From contig NW_027102730.1 in NCBI RefSeq assembly GCF_036373705.1, positions 62,001 to 126,000 of the forward strand: DNA of 64,000 nt, given 5' to 3'. Below, piece by piece: positions 21,986 through 33,328 of this stretch (the stretch's first letter is position 1; the number at the start of each line of letters is the position of its first letter). Position numbers and translations under genes: made by a program. Origin of the DNA: Amia ocellicauda (taxonomy: Eukaryota > Chordata > Actinopteri > Amiiformes > Amiidae). The notes under the pieces are model-generated. The model did not search any database. It was given only the letters and a program-made list of their open reading frames with translations, and was not told the DNA's origin.

Positions 21986-22108
21986 TTTGTCTTAGGGACA
22001 GTCTGGCTAGCAGTGACTGAGTGGTTGACAGACGACAAGCAACGGAATGTACGTGCTCTGTGATGTCATAGCAGTCAGCTGAGAGAGGCTCGTGATGTCA
22101 TCGCTGAG

Positions 22109-22109
<1 letters not shown>
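21986..22109 (+). repeat. Array edge and repeat X fragment
   Basis: After GTACAC at 21985 the 5S spacer ends abruptly. From about 22001 the sequence matches part of repeat X, also found near 28640, 54190 and 60290, with CAGTGACTGAGTGG and two TGATGTCA-like sites. This repeat marks the outer edge of the rearranged region. Confidence 0.7.
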
Positions 22110-22168
<59 letters not shown>

Positions 22169-22208
22169 TCCTCTCAATTCAATTCATTTGTATTGTCAAA
22201 GCAATTGG

Positions 22209-22257
<49 letters not shown>

Positions 22258-22262
22258 CATAC
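22110..22262. repeat. GTCT/CT and TA microsatellites
   Basis: A GTCT then CT tract runs to about 22175. A short conserved stretch (AATTCATTTGTATTG) follows, then a TA and CATA tract. The same order recurs in the arms near 24240 and 60110. Confidence 0.85.
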
Positions 22263-22279
22263 ATACATCCATACATGCT

Positions 22280-22544
22280 AGAAAGTCATTACTATGTTAT
22301 CTTAAAGGCTAACTAAGCAGAACATATATCATTATAGAACAGAGTTCATAGGTCAACACATGGTTTTAGGGAACAGGCACGTAGGTCATACCGTTTGACA
22401 ATGTCTCCAAGGTTCTCATCGTAAATAACAAACAGAAATCAAACTATCTTCTGGGCTGACCTTCTAGCTTGACCGTATCTTTCTTAAGTATACAAGAGAG
22501 AAAAACAGGTGTAAGAAAATAATTTCTAATTTTCCTTCTACACA
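22280..22544 (-). mobile_element. Fragment of the 428-bp LTR
   Basis: It matches, in reverse, much of the LTR seen whole at 25639-26066 and is flanked by TATA/CATA microsatellite. It is an old retroelement fossil, broken. Confidence 0.75.
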
Positions 22545-22566
22545 TATATACATACATACATACATA

Positions 22567-24085
22567 TGTAGCGTTATGTTGGGTGTATTTGGATAAGAGC
22601 ATTTGGGCTCTGAGCTGAAGCACTGATCTAAAGAAGACCTCTCCCCCCCCAAAGTTATCAGATTTCCTTAGCTCATCAGCTTGGAACTGGTTTGCATCAA
22701 AGTGACAGTTTTGGGGAGGATGGCACCGAGAAGAGGCCAAATAGTTTGGAATTCTGCTATGAGATGTCTGGAGAAAGGGGCCTGTAGGTGATAAAAACTC
22801 TTTGAAGTGGATGAGAGCCGAAATCCCGACATAGAGCTACGAACCCAGGCCAACCGGCATTTCCAAAAGATGGCATGGATTGACATCAGTCATAAATAAA
22901 GCCTCCCTCCAATAGGACACTGGGGGCTGAAACCGAAATCCAATCTCAAGAACTCAGGGACCAATCACCTACTGATCTGACAGACTATAAGGAACAGCGG
23001 ACAGTCTTTCTCTCTCTCTCTCTCTCACCTGAACCAGAAACTCGCTGCCACAGCTCAACCTGTAGCTCTGTTGCCAGAACCGGAATCAGAAACCAACCAA
23101 GTCTTTGCCGGCAACAGAAGAGTTAAACTATGAGAAGGAGATTGAGCGAAGAATTATTTTAAAGGACTTTATTAAATAAATAACTTCACAGACCCACCTG
23201 ATCAGTGGAGTTTTACAGCTGGACAATTGACTAAGTCGACTGAATACGAAAGTGTCAGTCACTTAAATAGCTATTTGAGTCTTAAGAAACTTGACCCTTG
23301 GAACAAACAGGGCCCTGCTTTCCTCAAAGACTTCGTCTTCAAGTAACTACGGTGGAACCATGCTTACAAAGAAGATTTTGTGCACAACCTTGGAGCCTTC
23401 AAACCAATGGAAAATCTGTTTGGAAACGACTCTACATTCCCGAAACCCCAACTTCCAGGTGCATCGACTGAGTGGAAGTTCTTGGACAAAGCCGAACCGG
23501 ACTGCCTTTGTTCCAAACCACACGGACCTCGTGCCGTGTGCTGTTATCTGAGCCCGAAGCCAGAGAGGCCTCTCTGCGACGAAGTTCACATAAGTTTAAC
23601 AGTTTGGAGTTTGTGATTCATGACATTTGAGAAATCAATTAGAAATGTTAATCTGTGATTCATAACTCTAGAATGTGTAATATCATTTAGTTTTCTTAAA
23701 TATAAATGTGAGTTGCATTAAACTGTTTTGTTGATAATTTTAGAAATAAAATCTGTCAACGCCGAGAAATATCTTCTCATTCCTGTTTAACTGTTTAGTC
23801 TGAAATTGACACAAGTTAATAGACATTAGATTATTGGTGGCCCTGCCTATCCTTAATCATTGAATAATAATCAGTTAAGGGAAATTGTGGTAACAAATAG
23901 GATCTTTCTCGGCACCTAAACGTAAATGAGACTGATATATATATAACGAGAAGTTACCTGACATAAATACTAACCTGCGTAGTTATTTAATGTCTGACTA
24001 ATAATACTAACGAGAGACTCACCTTCGTCTTACTAACCGGTGTTGTAGTCAATGTGTTTATAACCTTTTTTGTTTAACGATTTGT
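22567..24085 (+). mobile_element. 1.8-kb-family LTR, incomplete copy
   Basis: It begins TGTAGCGTTATG and follows the complete copy at 35053-36866, then gives way to repeat X. It is a retroelement fossil, broken, and directly abuts the outer end of arm A. Confidence 0.8.
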
Positions 24086-24169
24086 TAAACGGAATGTACG
24101 TGCTCTGTGATGTCATAGCAGTAAGCTGAGAGAGGCTCGTCATGTCATCGCTGAGCTGGCTGGCTGGCT

Positions 24170-24201
<32 letters not shown>

Positions 24202-24204
24202 CTC

Positions 24205-24243
<39 letters not shown>

Positions 24244-24330
24244 TACTCTCTCTCTCTCCCTCTCAATTCAATTCATTTGTATTGTCAAAGCAATTGGACA
24301 TGCATACATACATACATACATATATATGGA
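24086..24330 (+). repeat. Repeat X fragment with GT and CT tracts
   Basis: GGAATGTACGTGCTCTG and the paired TGATGTCA-like sites are followed by GT (24172-24200), GTCT and CT tracts, then the AATTCATTTGTATTG stretch. It matches 60090-60262 in reverse. Confidence 0.75.
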
Positions 24331-24339
24331 AAATAAACA

Positions 24340-24510
24340 ATATGTGTACATCTCTTTCTGCATTAGTGGTGCCCTCACAGATGTGCAAGTTACATGACAG
24401 ACAGACAGACAGACACACACACACTTTCACACACAGACAGACAGACACAGACACACACAGAAACACACACACATACTTTGACAGACAGACAGACAGACAC
24501 ACGCATATTA
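24340..24510. repeat. Tc1-derived scrap and CAGA/CA microsatellite
   Basis: About 60 bp starting GTACATCTCTTTCTGC match the internal end of the Tc1 remnants at 28000 and 56400. CAGA and CA tracts follow. Confidence 0.6.
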
Positions 24511-25128
24511 TGGGTCTTTGTTGGGTAGTGAAATGGGTAGCATCAGTCGCAGTGTGGGTAATGTCAGGGAGCCAATCATAGTCCCCGTTATTTGCATATC
24601 GTGGCGCAAAGCATTCTGGGAAAAGCAACTAAACACGTTTAGTCATGTATTTGTCCATAGTTTACACATGAGATGAAAGAGACAGTATGACGTATTGAGC
24701 ACCTGGGATTCCTCATGTGTATGTGAGGGGCAGAGGAACCGGATCCCAAGTGTGCGTCCCAGGTGCTATAGGTTTCAAAGCATGCAGGGGAATAGGCACC
24801 CCACCCTGACACATAAAGAAGACTGGATAGGGAGATATAAATAGCAATGGGGAGACTCTTGTACTTGGTGTGGCTCTATCCATATAGTGGGGCCAGCAGG
24901 TGCAGCAATAGAAGCTCAGCCTGGGGAGACTGGATTTAGCATTTCCTCTCCATTTTGATAACTATCCATAATCATTTCTGCAAAATACTTCTATGATACC
25001 TATGTATGTTTTTTACTTGTACTATATTATACTATCAAGTATCAGTGTACACATACAATGTGACCTGTTACATTAATACAGAGGCCACGGAAGGCCAGAT
25101 CACTAATAGCCACTGTCCCCTGATATTA
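24511..25128. other. Arm flank, no coding sequence seen
   Basis: No gene was recognised. The stretch has CCAAT (24572), an octamer ATTTGCAT (24590), GCATTCTGGGAA (24611) and, about 190 bp on, CACCCTGACACATAAAG (24802) and TATAAATA (24836). Copies lie at 42089-42720 and 59294-59910 in reverse. Confidence 0.5.
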
Positions 25129-25638
25129 CACTTTTTTACAATCACTTTGGCACTCATTTCAGAACCTTGATGTCATTTTTCAAAACTCTAGACACTAAAC
25201 TCACACCCGATGATCAAAATGCACATTTTTCAAAACTCTAACACTTTTTTACAATTGCTTGGATACAATACACATCAACCTCAGATCATTTGTTCATTGA
25301 ACTAAAATGACACAACTTAACATCAAAGTATTACCATTTCAAAATGCAATTCACACATTACATCTGAGATCACTGTCTATTCATTTCATTACAAAGATCT
25401 AACTATCAATTGATACAGCTGCTCAAAATGATAAGTGACTGTTGCATTACTCTTAATGCATAATTTTATGGAAACTGACAAACAATATTCCATGTTTCGA
25501 TCATGAAAGTTTCAGGATAATGAGATCCATTGACATCAATAAACGAGGAGCATGAACCAGTTGGACTACATTATCTATGGATGTAATATTTCATCATCAT
25601 TCATCATCATGTAGCACTTTTCCACACCATGTTTGCAG

Positions 25639-26066
25639 TGTGGAAGGAAAGTTAGAAATTCTTTCTCTAATACCTGTTTTTCTCTCTTGTATACTTAAGA
25701 AAGATAAGGTCAAGCTAGAAGGTCAGGCCAGAAGGTAGTTTGATTTCTGTTTGTTATTTACGATGAGAATCTTGGAGACAATGTCAAACAGTATGATTGA
25801 AGTGCCTGCTCCCTAATCCATGTGTTGATCTATGAACTCTGTCCTATAATGATATAAATTCTGCTTAGCTAACTTTTAAGATAACATAGTAATGACTTTC
25901 TGATTATAACCAGCTCTTTGATTTTTGTGTATAAAAGCTCTGACTGTTAAAATGAAGGCAGAGCGACTTTGGGATCTACTTGAGTCACTGTTCCTCTCCA
26001 CGCTGCGTGTATTAAAGGCATTGCAACTAACGCTCCAACCTGGTTGAAGATGATTGTTCTTCCACA
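25639..26066 (+). mobile_element. Solo LTR, 428 bp (arm A)
   Basis: It starts TGTGGAAGG, ends TTCTTCCACA, and holds TATAAAAG and ATTAAA. It is flanked by 4-bp TCAG, the target duplication. It belongs to an endogenous retrovirus of class I type, judging from the integrase attached to the same LTR end at 37083. It is a fossil. Confidence 0.8.
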
Positions 26067-26209
26067 TCAGATTTGACATTACTGTATGTATGCAGGCCCT
26101 TGTAATTGCTTTTCCAATACTGCCAACTGGTTATTGATGATTGATTTCACATTGTGGTACGAGTATCGAGTGAAATGAGTGCTATCCACCCCAGCAACAC
26201 AGTGATAAC

Positions 26210-26620
26210 ATGGAGCCGGCAAGTCATCCAGGTCACAATAGAGGTCAAGCAGTGGGAGGAGGAAGACGTGGTGGTCAAAGGAATGGAAGGGGACATGCAC
26301 CCCTTCTGAGAGGTGGTCGTGGGCCTCGTCATAGAGGAGGGCTTAGGCCTCACCAGAGAGGCAGCCATGGGCCTCATTTGAGAGGTGTTGGGGGAACGTG
26401 GTAGAGGACAAGGCCACGGACCAGACAGCGGCAGCAACAGCAAATAGTGTCCAGTGAAATCCGAGAAATAGTTGTAGAGCATGTTGTAAATCATGGAATG
26501 ACCATGACTGAGGCAGCTACAATGATTCAATCAAACCTCAGAATCAACTCAGGATCAACTGTGGCCTCAATCATCAGAAATTTCCGTACTGAGAAGCGGC
26601 AAGTCTTCAGCATGCACTAA
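26210..26620 (+). pseudogene. DDE_3-type transposase, N-terminal remnant (arm A)
   Basis: The frame starts at ATG 26210 and runs to TAA at 26618 with one in-frame TAG at 26402. The first 64 residues are rich in RG (repeated RGG and GRG). After the TAG come a glutamine run and a helix-turn-helix-like stretch with EIREIVVEHVVNHG, TEAATMIQ and STVASIIRNFR. This combination resembles the N-terminus of fish IS630-type transposases with a DDE_3 domain, by my recollection. The catalytic part is absent; family transposases are about 350 residues. The arm B copy has the same length and the same stop, so the damage predates the duplication. Confidence 0.6.
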
Positions 26621-27647
26621 ACATTAGGCTACTCTCAATTGTCAAATGACTGTATACTGCATACCAATGTGTAGCACAGAGTATAGTGTGCCTTTTGAAA
26701 GAAATGCAGACAGAGTGAAGCAGCTGATGACTGAGTATGTTCAGGTATGTTCAGTTTCAAGATGCCTCTTGTGAAAAATGGTTGTGAGAACCTGAACCTG
26801 AACACAGGGCTGATGGAAATTCAGAAGTACAGTAATCAATCCTTTGTTTTACACTAAGCCAGGTGAGGAACACTGCAGTTGACATTTTACTGTAGTTTTG
26901 TTCTTTTTTGTAGCTAATTATTGTTGCATGGATTCAAAGAAACCTATGGTGTGATTTGATTGTATTGCATCAATACATTTCAGATTTTGTTCAATGATTC
27001 CACTGTGTCTGTAGTATTCTCTCTACTAGTCCTTTTACAGTGATGTATTTATGTGTAGTACCATAATGAAACATGTATCACATATTTTGTACTACAATAT
27101 TTAATGATTGTACGAACAACTACACAGTGAAACTATCGGTATCTTCTGTGTGGGTGATCTAAATAAATGTTACTATGGTATTTCATGATAAATGAATTAT
27201 TTGAACCAACAAGTCTGCAAGTGCAAGGTTTCTTTAAAGATATGAATGCACAATGCAATGTTTTGAACATTGGACAGCCTGTGTTACAAGTGATGACCGT
27301 TTTGAGTTTTGTGTCTAGAGTTTTGAAAAATGACATCAAGGTTCTGAAATTAGTGACAAAGTGATTGTAAAAAACTGTATATTCATCCTATTTAATGTGC
27401 TCTTTTAAAATGTACTTTTCTTTTTTATGTTGCCATTTCTGTTCTACCAATGTTTCAGTTGTTAGCCAAAGATTGACAGAGTACATCTCATACACACAGG
27501 CCAGACAGCAAGGATTTCTTTTTGAAATTCAATTACAAATGCTGCATGAACTCATCAATACGATTAGAGCTCCTGAAAACTCACTCTACAGCATCTCATT
27601 AGCAGTGAAAAGAAACCAAGAAAGTTGGGACAGTCGACTGTTTACCA

Positions 27648-28055
27648 CTATGTAACATCACCTTTTCTTTTAATAACACTTATTAAGCACTTGGGCACTG
27701 AAGACACCACTTGGTTAAGTTTAGCAAGTGGGATTTCCCCCCATTCATCCATTATGCATTTCCTCAGCTGCGCAACTGCACAGGGCCTTCGTTGTCTTAA
27801 TTTGCACTTCATAGTGCGCCACACATTCTCAATTCGGAGACAGGTCAGGACTGCAGGCAGGCCATGCTAGCACCCGCACTCTCTGCCTACGCAACCATGC
27901 GCTTGTAATCTGGGCAGAATGTGGTTTGGCGTTATCCTGCTGAAAAATGCAGGGATGTCCCTGGAAAAGACGATGTCTGGATGGCAGCATATGTTGCTCC
28001 AAAATGTGTACATCTCTTTCTGCAAAAATTGTGCCCTCACAGATGTGCGAGTTAC
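27648..28055 (-). pseudogene. Tc1-like transposase, C-terminal remnant (arm A)
   Basis: On the minus strand the frames hold HMLPSRHRLFQG, CIFQQDNAKPHSAQ, WLRRQRVRVLAWPACSPDLS and, after a frame change near 27832, KCLISVIKRKGDVT and a stop at 27648. QQDN holds the second catalytic D, and SPDLSP is followed in intact relatives by IENVW with the last acid; here the frame breaks at that point. The N-terminal half is missing and a microsatellite lies where it should be. The same remnant is at 56370-56781. Confidence 0.7.
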
Positions 28056-28266
28056 ATGACAGACAGACACTCATACACACTGTCACACCCACACACACAC
28101 ACACACTTTCACAGACAGACACACGCACACACACTCACTTTCACACAGAGACAGACACACAAACACAGAGACAGACACACACACACTCACTTTCACACAG
28201 AGACACACAAACACATACACTTTCACACAGACACACACACACATACATACATACATACATACATAT
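28056..28266. repeat. CAGA/CA/CATA microsatellite
   Basis: Interrupted CA, CAGACA and TTTCACACAGAG motifs, then CATA repeats. Confidence 0.85.
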
Positions 28267-28361
28267 ATAAGGAAAAGAAACAATACATTTAAAAATCACA
28301 AAAAGATGTAATAAAGTACAGAAAATCTAAATGTAATAAAATGTGATCTTTAATACACACA

Positions 28362-28800
28362 AATATGTATGGCTGGTCGGATGCGTCTTGGACTCGGGTT
28401 CCTCTTCATTACATATAATGCTTTTGCCTTTTGCTATAGCTTTCCGTGGAGGGGATCGTGGGTGAGTTTGTACCATTCTTGGGGGGCTCTGCCTTGTTGG
28501 GGCGGAGCTGTGATCCAGGTGAACAGCAGATCGGACATAGGTGGGCATGTGGGCGGAGGAGGAAGGCCGGTCAAGCAAATAAGCTTGCTAAGGTACGCAG
28601 CAGCAGCAAGCAGCCCCACCATCCAGTCAGCCAGCCAGTCTGGCTGGCAGTGACTGAGTGGTTGACAGACGGCAAGCAACGGAATGTACGTGCTCTGTGA
28701 TGTCATAGGAGTCACCTGAGAGAGATGTTTGTGATGTCATCGCTGAGCTGGCTGGCTCTGTGTGTCTTGCTGGCTGTGTGTGTGTGTGTGAGAGAGAGAG
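28362..28800 (+). repeat. Repeat X, long copy (arm A)
   Basis: About 400 bp containing GGAGGGGATCGTGGG, GGTGAACAGCAGATCGG, CAGTGACTGAGTGG and two TGATGTCA-like sites, ending in GT and GA tracts. Copies are at 54112-54500 and 60186-60515 in reverse, with shorter pieces at 22001 and 24086. No coding sequence or terminal repeats were recognised. Confidence 0.7.
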
Positions 28801-29630
28801 AGACTTTTTGACTTTTATCAGACTTCATTGCCTGTTTGCAACACGCAATAATTCATACAAAAGAAAATAAATAAATAAAAAATAGTGTTCCCCTTTGTTT
28901 GTCTCCCCCCAACAAGCATTAACTCCGCCACTGATCTGTACACTTTTAAAGAAAGCAACCCAATACACACAACAAAACAACCATCAAATACTAAACCCTA
29001 TAAATGAATTACATAATAAAAACCAACTCCCCGTCATACAATTCACAAAGGGCATCATTAATACACCAGACCTGTTCAAAACTCTCCAAATCATTCATCA
29101 GCCTGTAATAGTTAAACTCTAGTCTGACTCTGCACTTGACCAGCATGGCAAACACTCTCACTGCATCCTCACTGCCCTCCCCACACACTCTGTTCTTCCT
29201 AGTCTTATAGACGGCCATTTTAGCCTGGCCCAGCAAGAAGTTTACCAGCTGGTCCACATGTTTGGTCTTTCTGGTGTATCGCGCCCCTAAAATAAAAACC
29301 TTTGTGTTAAAAATCAGGTTAAGATCAGTAAAAAGACGAGTTAAAAGACTAAAAATGGGTGACAACCGAGAGCAAGTGCTGAAACAGTGAAACACGGTCT
29401 CTCTCTGAGCACAGAATGGGCAGGCGTCGGACACAGCAGGGTTAAGAACAGTAATAAAAGAATTGACAGCAATAATGGTGTGTAACACCCTCCACTGCAG
29501 ATTGCCAGCTCTCTTATTGAGGGGGGCTTGTACAGGCTTCTCCAGGCGGGCGCAGTGTCTTCCCCCAGCCCCAGCCTGTAAAGTAATTTTAGGAATCACA
29601 AAGAAACAGTTGAAAGTGCTAAATAAGTAT
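28801..29630 (-). mobile_element. Tx1-like LINE, 3' end (arm A)
   Basis: A 5'-truncated non-LTR retrotransposon. The minus-strand 3' end is at 28801, next to a GA/GT tract; the 5' break is near 29630. Arm B keeps only about 40 bp of it (53559-53594) before an LTR piece takes over. Confidence 0.7.
29009..29599 (-). pseudogene. LINE ORF2 C-terminal region
   Basis: An open frame of 196 codons to a stop at 29009. It contains NLQWRVLHTIIAVN, a zinc-knuckle-like CPFC..RETVFHCFSTC, SRLSPIFSLL, NFLLGQAKMAVYKTRKNR and a C-terminal EFNYYRLMNDLE. This order matches the tail after the reverse transcriptase in fish Tx1-like elements of the L1 group. The endonuclease and reverse transcriptase domains are missing, so it cannot act alone; the tail itself is undamaged, which suggests a fairly young insertion. 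Confidence 0.65.
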
Positions 29631-29662
29631 TTTGATGCACCATATTAATTTAGGAAATTTAC

Positions 29663-30685
29663 ATGTTGTTTTTCATCAGCTTCTGTATCTGATGGCTCCA
29701 CATCACTGGCTGGATTGACAGCAACGACACTCTAAAAAAAGAAGTGTTAAGTTTGAGCATTCAGGACTTGTTTTGAAGATCCTGAATATCACTGGTCCAC
29801 AATTTATCTGTGAAACTATGGGTTAATCTCCATATACAAAATACTTTTCACACACACTTTAAATTTACAACTAAATTTACATGTTGATGTCTTTCGTCAG
29901 CTTCTGTATTTGATGGCTCAATATAACTGGTTGCATTAACAGCAACGGCACACTACAAGAAAATAACATTATATTTAAACATTCAGGACTGGTTTAGCAT
30001 CACCTCGAATATCCCTAGCCCTTGAGGTCGATTGTTATTGTGGTCTTCAAGACCAGTGCTTCTCAACCTTAGTCCTGGAGGAGGCCCACTGTCTGCTGAT
30101 TTTCATTACAACAACATTGTAGGTTATATCAGTGACTGTGGTCCTAAAGTACCCCTATGCCTGCTGTTTTTTTTCCAGTTGAGCTCTTAATTACCTAATT
30201 GGCTTAACTGAAGCCATTTAACCCTTTTCCCAGGTCTTTGGTTGTTGATGAGTTACAAAGAGCTGGATTGTGGCCCGCCATGACTGGAAGTGAAGAACAC
30301 TCACTCTAGGCCTTTAACTTAATGTTCATATGTAGGGGCCTATCCATCTGATTTGTTTTTGCACATTTATTAACAGAAAAATTGATGGTATGTGAAATCA
30401 TCTGAGCTGAAAAACATAATGTTCCACCAATAATAAAATAAATGTATTAATTAAAATTATAGAGATAATAGAATGTTCACAGATTATTAGTTCAGAAAAT
30501 AAAATATTTTTTTATATCTTAAATAGAATTAACACTCAAATCAGTTGTAGGGTAAACAAGGTCTATTTTTTGGATTGATTTTATAATTATACATGTATGG
30601 CTGCATGAAGCTTACCTGAGAATCTGATATTTTAGTAACTTTGTTGCTTCTTGTTGGGTAGTCCACGTTTGCCGCCGTTCTTTTT
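29663..30685 (-). pseudogene. Three small minus-strand exons of an unrecognised gene
   Basis: Three candidate exons with AG acceptors and GT donors lie on the minus strand: 30685-30616 (70 nt), 29952-29881 (72 nt) and 29731-29663 (69 nt). The last two are duplicates of each other, both read phase 0 and share VAVN, EPS and TEADE. The first codes KRTAANVDYPTRSNKVTKIS and ends in phase 0, so all three splice in frame. No start or later exon was found. The segment exists only in arm A. The acidic serine-rich character resembles exon 2 of the neighbouring BEN-like gene, so it may be part of a related gene in opposite orientation; this is inference. Confidence 0.4.
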
Positions 30686-31076
30686 CTGTAAATGTAAATC
30701 AAAAGGCAATAATTACATACTGTAATTAAAATACAAAAAGTATAAACATTGTATTATTATTCTTGTATCCTGTTTCTCCATCTCGATGCTGTTCTTTTTG
30801 GAATTGCATATCTAGGTTTACTTAAATACTGTTTATAAGATTGTAAACTCATCATCCAAATTTCTTCATTTGCCAAACTTTATGTAGTGCGCTTGCAGTT
30901 TCAGAAGAAGAAAAAAAACTGTAACAGATGGGATATGTAGTACTTTATACTCGAGTGGTCTATGCGATTACACCCTGTTGGTGTTATTAAGAACGCCAAG
31001 TACCAGAATGCAGAGCGGGACTGTTTTTTGTGCCGTGACTTGTCGGGGGAAAAACGGACGAGAAGGTGAAGGTAGT

Positions 31077-33328
31077 ATGGCGGTGATGCACGCGTTGGTG
31101 AAGTGGGAAAGCGGGGTCGACAAAGACTCTTACAGCGTGATTCCCACTGCTTGCTTTCGCAATTTTGATTTATTCAGCATTGCTGATGATGACGAAGAGA
31201 CGACTCGAAACTTCAGAGCAGAGTGGAGAGACACGAACAAACCTCCAAAAGGTGGATGGCCTGTCCATGAAGCGCAGATCATTATGACTGGTAACAATGT
31301 TTATTTAAAAAAAAAAAAACATTAAAGTCTTTACATGCTATTTGATATATACAATCACAGTATATTTGAAATGAATGTTTAAGTTATTAATGTGTTGTAC
31401 GTCTAACATACTCTTATAACATGGTAGGTGGTGGTGAGGGCGCTAAAAACTCGTCATACTTGACTGGCATTTGTAAGAACGATTTATTGTGTGTTGTGCT
31501 TTACAATAAAATCCCCCAAATCACAAAATAAATTAAACCAGATATAATTTAACTTCAGTTTTGATTCAGTGTTGGCTGTTCATCTTAATTTGTATGGTCA
31601 AAGCACAGTATTTTTATGACAAATAAATATAATCCCCAAATATCTGTGGACATAATGCAGGGTTTTATTTATTTTATTTTTATTTTAGGAAAAGAAGGCG
31701 AACTAAGAAGAAAACTTAATGACCTAACAAAAATGCCCTCTCCTAAAATGAAGAGAGTACCTAAACCAAACAAAAAACTTCAAATTTCAGATGATAGTGA
31801 CCTTGATGAACCACAGTTACCGGTGAGATAATTACTGCAAATATTAAATAAATGTATTGCAGGATTGTTTTTTTTTAATCATATTCATATATATATATAT
31901 ATTTTCATTTTAAACTCTTTTCCTCTCTGAATACAGCACAAAATAAGAAAGAAAACCGATGGAGCTTCAAGAATTAGATCCCGTCATATTCTACAGACAT
32001 TTAAAGAGTCCAGTGAAGTTGAGCTACAGCAAAACGTTAAGCAGCTCGAAAAGGAAAACACAAGACTTAAAAATGAAAACCAATGTCTTCGAAACCGTAT
32101 GGTTGATGGTAAGTTTTTTTATTTATAGCAAATAATTCCTTACCTTGATAAATGTTATTCTTCAGTAATTTAGATTCCAGAGTAATGTATTATAGTTGAT
32201 CATACTGAAGTAATCTAGAACCACAATACAGACTCTTAATGTGCACTGTCTAATAGTTTAATAATACTGATTATTAAATAAAGTTTTTCAACATAACTTC
32301 ATAATCCTACATTAATGACTATATGCATTACATTAGACCTGGAAATTCTTGTATTTTATCTTTTTTATTTTTTTCGTAGCTAATGTTAATGACCCACAAA
32401 AAGGTCAGTTTGCCAATAACATAGAGCAAGTCTCTCAAGTATAATTGCAGGCATTGATGGTTTTGTTTTCACTTTGCATTAAATATATTACTAGAAATGA
32501 TTATCATTTAATACTAAGGTTTTTTTCTCCAGAGATTCCAGACCTTTTGGACAATCTGAAAAAAATTGTAACAAAAGCCACATTTATCAGCAATGAAGAC
32601 AAAAGTGTGTCACCATCAAGTGGTTCTGACAGCCCCACAGCAAATTGTTCTGAATCTGACAAAGAATCACCAAAACAGGTATAACACTCTTGGTCTACAA
32701 TATTACAAAGACAAGGTAAAAATATATATATTGAAAACAAATATTGGTTGTAAACAATCTAATGATGCTACATTATCAGTTATATTCATAGTTATAGTTG
32801 ATAATAAGAATGTAATTGAATTATGGGTGTCACAGATTCACTGACTTTATTATGTCTGTAAATTAATAAACTTAGAATTGAGACATACTGTGGTCTTTAA
32901 TAACACATTTCTGTAACAAAATCACAGCCTTACTGATAATGTATTCCACTTAACATAATATAAGAATAGTTTGGGGATAAACTTGTTTTTTATTTACCAT
33001 TGTCTTTTAGGTGGAAAAGTTCCCAGGCACTGGAGTTTACATTGACAAACTGTCCTGGATCCTTGCAGAGAGGTGCAGCACGAATACGTCATATGCAAGA
33101 ACCCTGACGGTTGCTGTCTTTGACTTTCCAACATTACTAAAGAGCAATCTTCGTGGTGGTGGCAGCAAGAGAGATCCAACTTCGGAGACATTAAGATCCT
33201 CATTGATGTTATTGAGGATCATATACAGCTGCCTTCGGAAGGACACGACGTGTTTCAGTTGCGGGGCTTTGCAGCCCAGCGGGACCCTCTTAATGCCGGA
33301 CATCAGCTGCCCGAGCCGGTGCGGATGA
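31077..33328 (+). CDS. BEN-domain-like protein, six exons (arm A)
   Basis: Exons with GT/AG borders: 31077-31290, 31689-31822, 31937-32108, 32380-32403, 32533-32678, 33011-33328; they join without a frame break into 335 codons. An upstream ATG at 30978 is in frame in arm A, but I chose 31077 because arm B also starts there. Residues 1-71 hold HALVKWES and KPPKGGWPVHEAQ; exon 2 is basic then acidic (KRVPKPNKKLQISDDSD); exon 3 is a probable coiled coil (QLEKENTRLKNENQCL); exon 5 is serine-rich. Exon 6 opens with FPGTGVYIDKLSW and ARTLTVAVFDFPTLLKS, typical of BEN domains, which bind DNA or chromatin in the nucleus. After about 59 residues it runs into antisense LINE sequence near 33184, so the BEN domain is incomplete and the last 47 residues are not native. 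A host gene fragment or a transposon-borne gene are both possible. Confidence 0.6.

Larger units (their letters stand above)
25129..27377 (+). mobile_element. IS630/Tc1-type DNA transposon (arm A)
   Basis: The ends are inverted repeats CACTTTTTTACAATCAC and CAGTTTTTTACAATCAC in opposite orientation, each next to TA, the usual target duplication of this superfamily. The matching inner sequence (TCAGAACCTTGATGTC) extends tens of bases. A transposase N-terminal remnant lies at 26210-26620 and a 428-bp solo LTR has inserted at 25639. Without the LTR the element is about 1.8 kb and has too little coding sequence for a full transposase, so it is a non-autonomous or decayed copy. Confidence 0.75.

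Noticed and set aside
23291-23551. An 86-codon open frame shared by three 1.8-kb LTR copies
   Set aside because: The copies are so similar that any frame would be shared; no motif supports a protein.
24725-24790. Resemblance to selenocysteine tRNA around GCTTTGAAACC on the minus strand
   Set aside because: Only a short stretch matches; no acceptor stem or T-arm B box could be built.
28056-28266. Possible CRISPR-like array in the spaced CAGACA blocks
   Set aside because: The spacers are also CA-rich and unequal; it is an interrupted microsatellite in a vertebrate genome.
29948-29962. CACTACAAGAAAA, identical to the plant En/Spm terminal repeat
   Set aside because: It falls at a splice acceptor of a minus-strand exon, has no inverted partner nearby, and the duplicated exon has a different sequence there.
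30978-31076. Upstream ATG extending the BEN-like protein by 33 residues in arm A
   Set aside because: The extension is not open in arm B and its residues show no pattern, so the ATG at 31077 is preferred.
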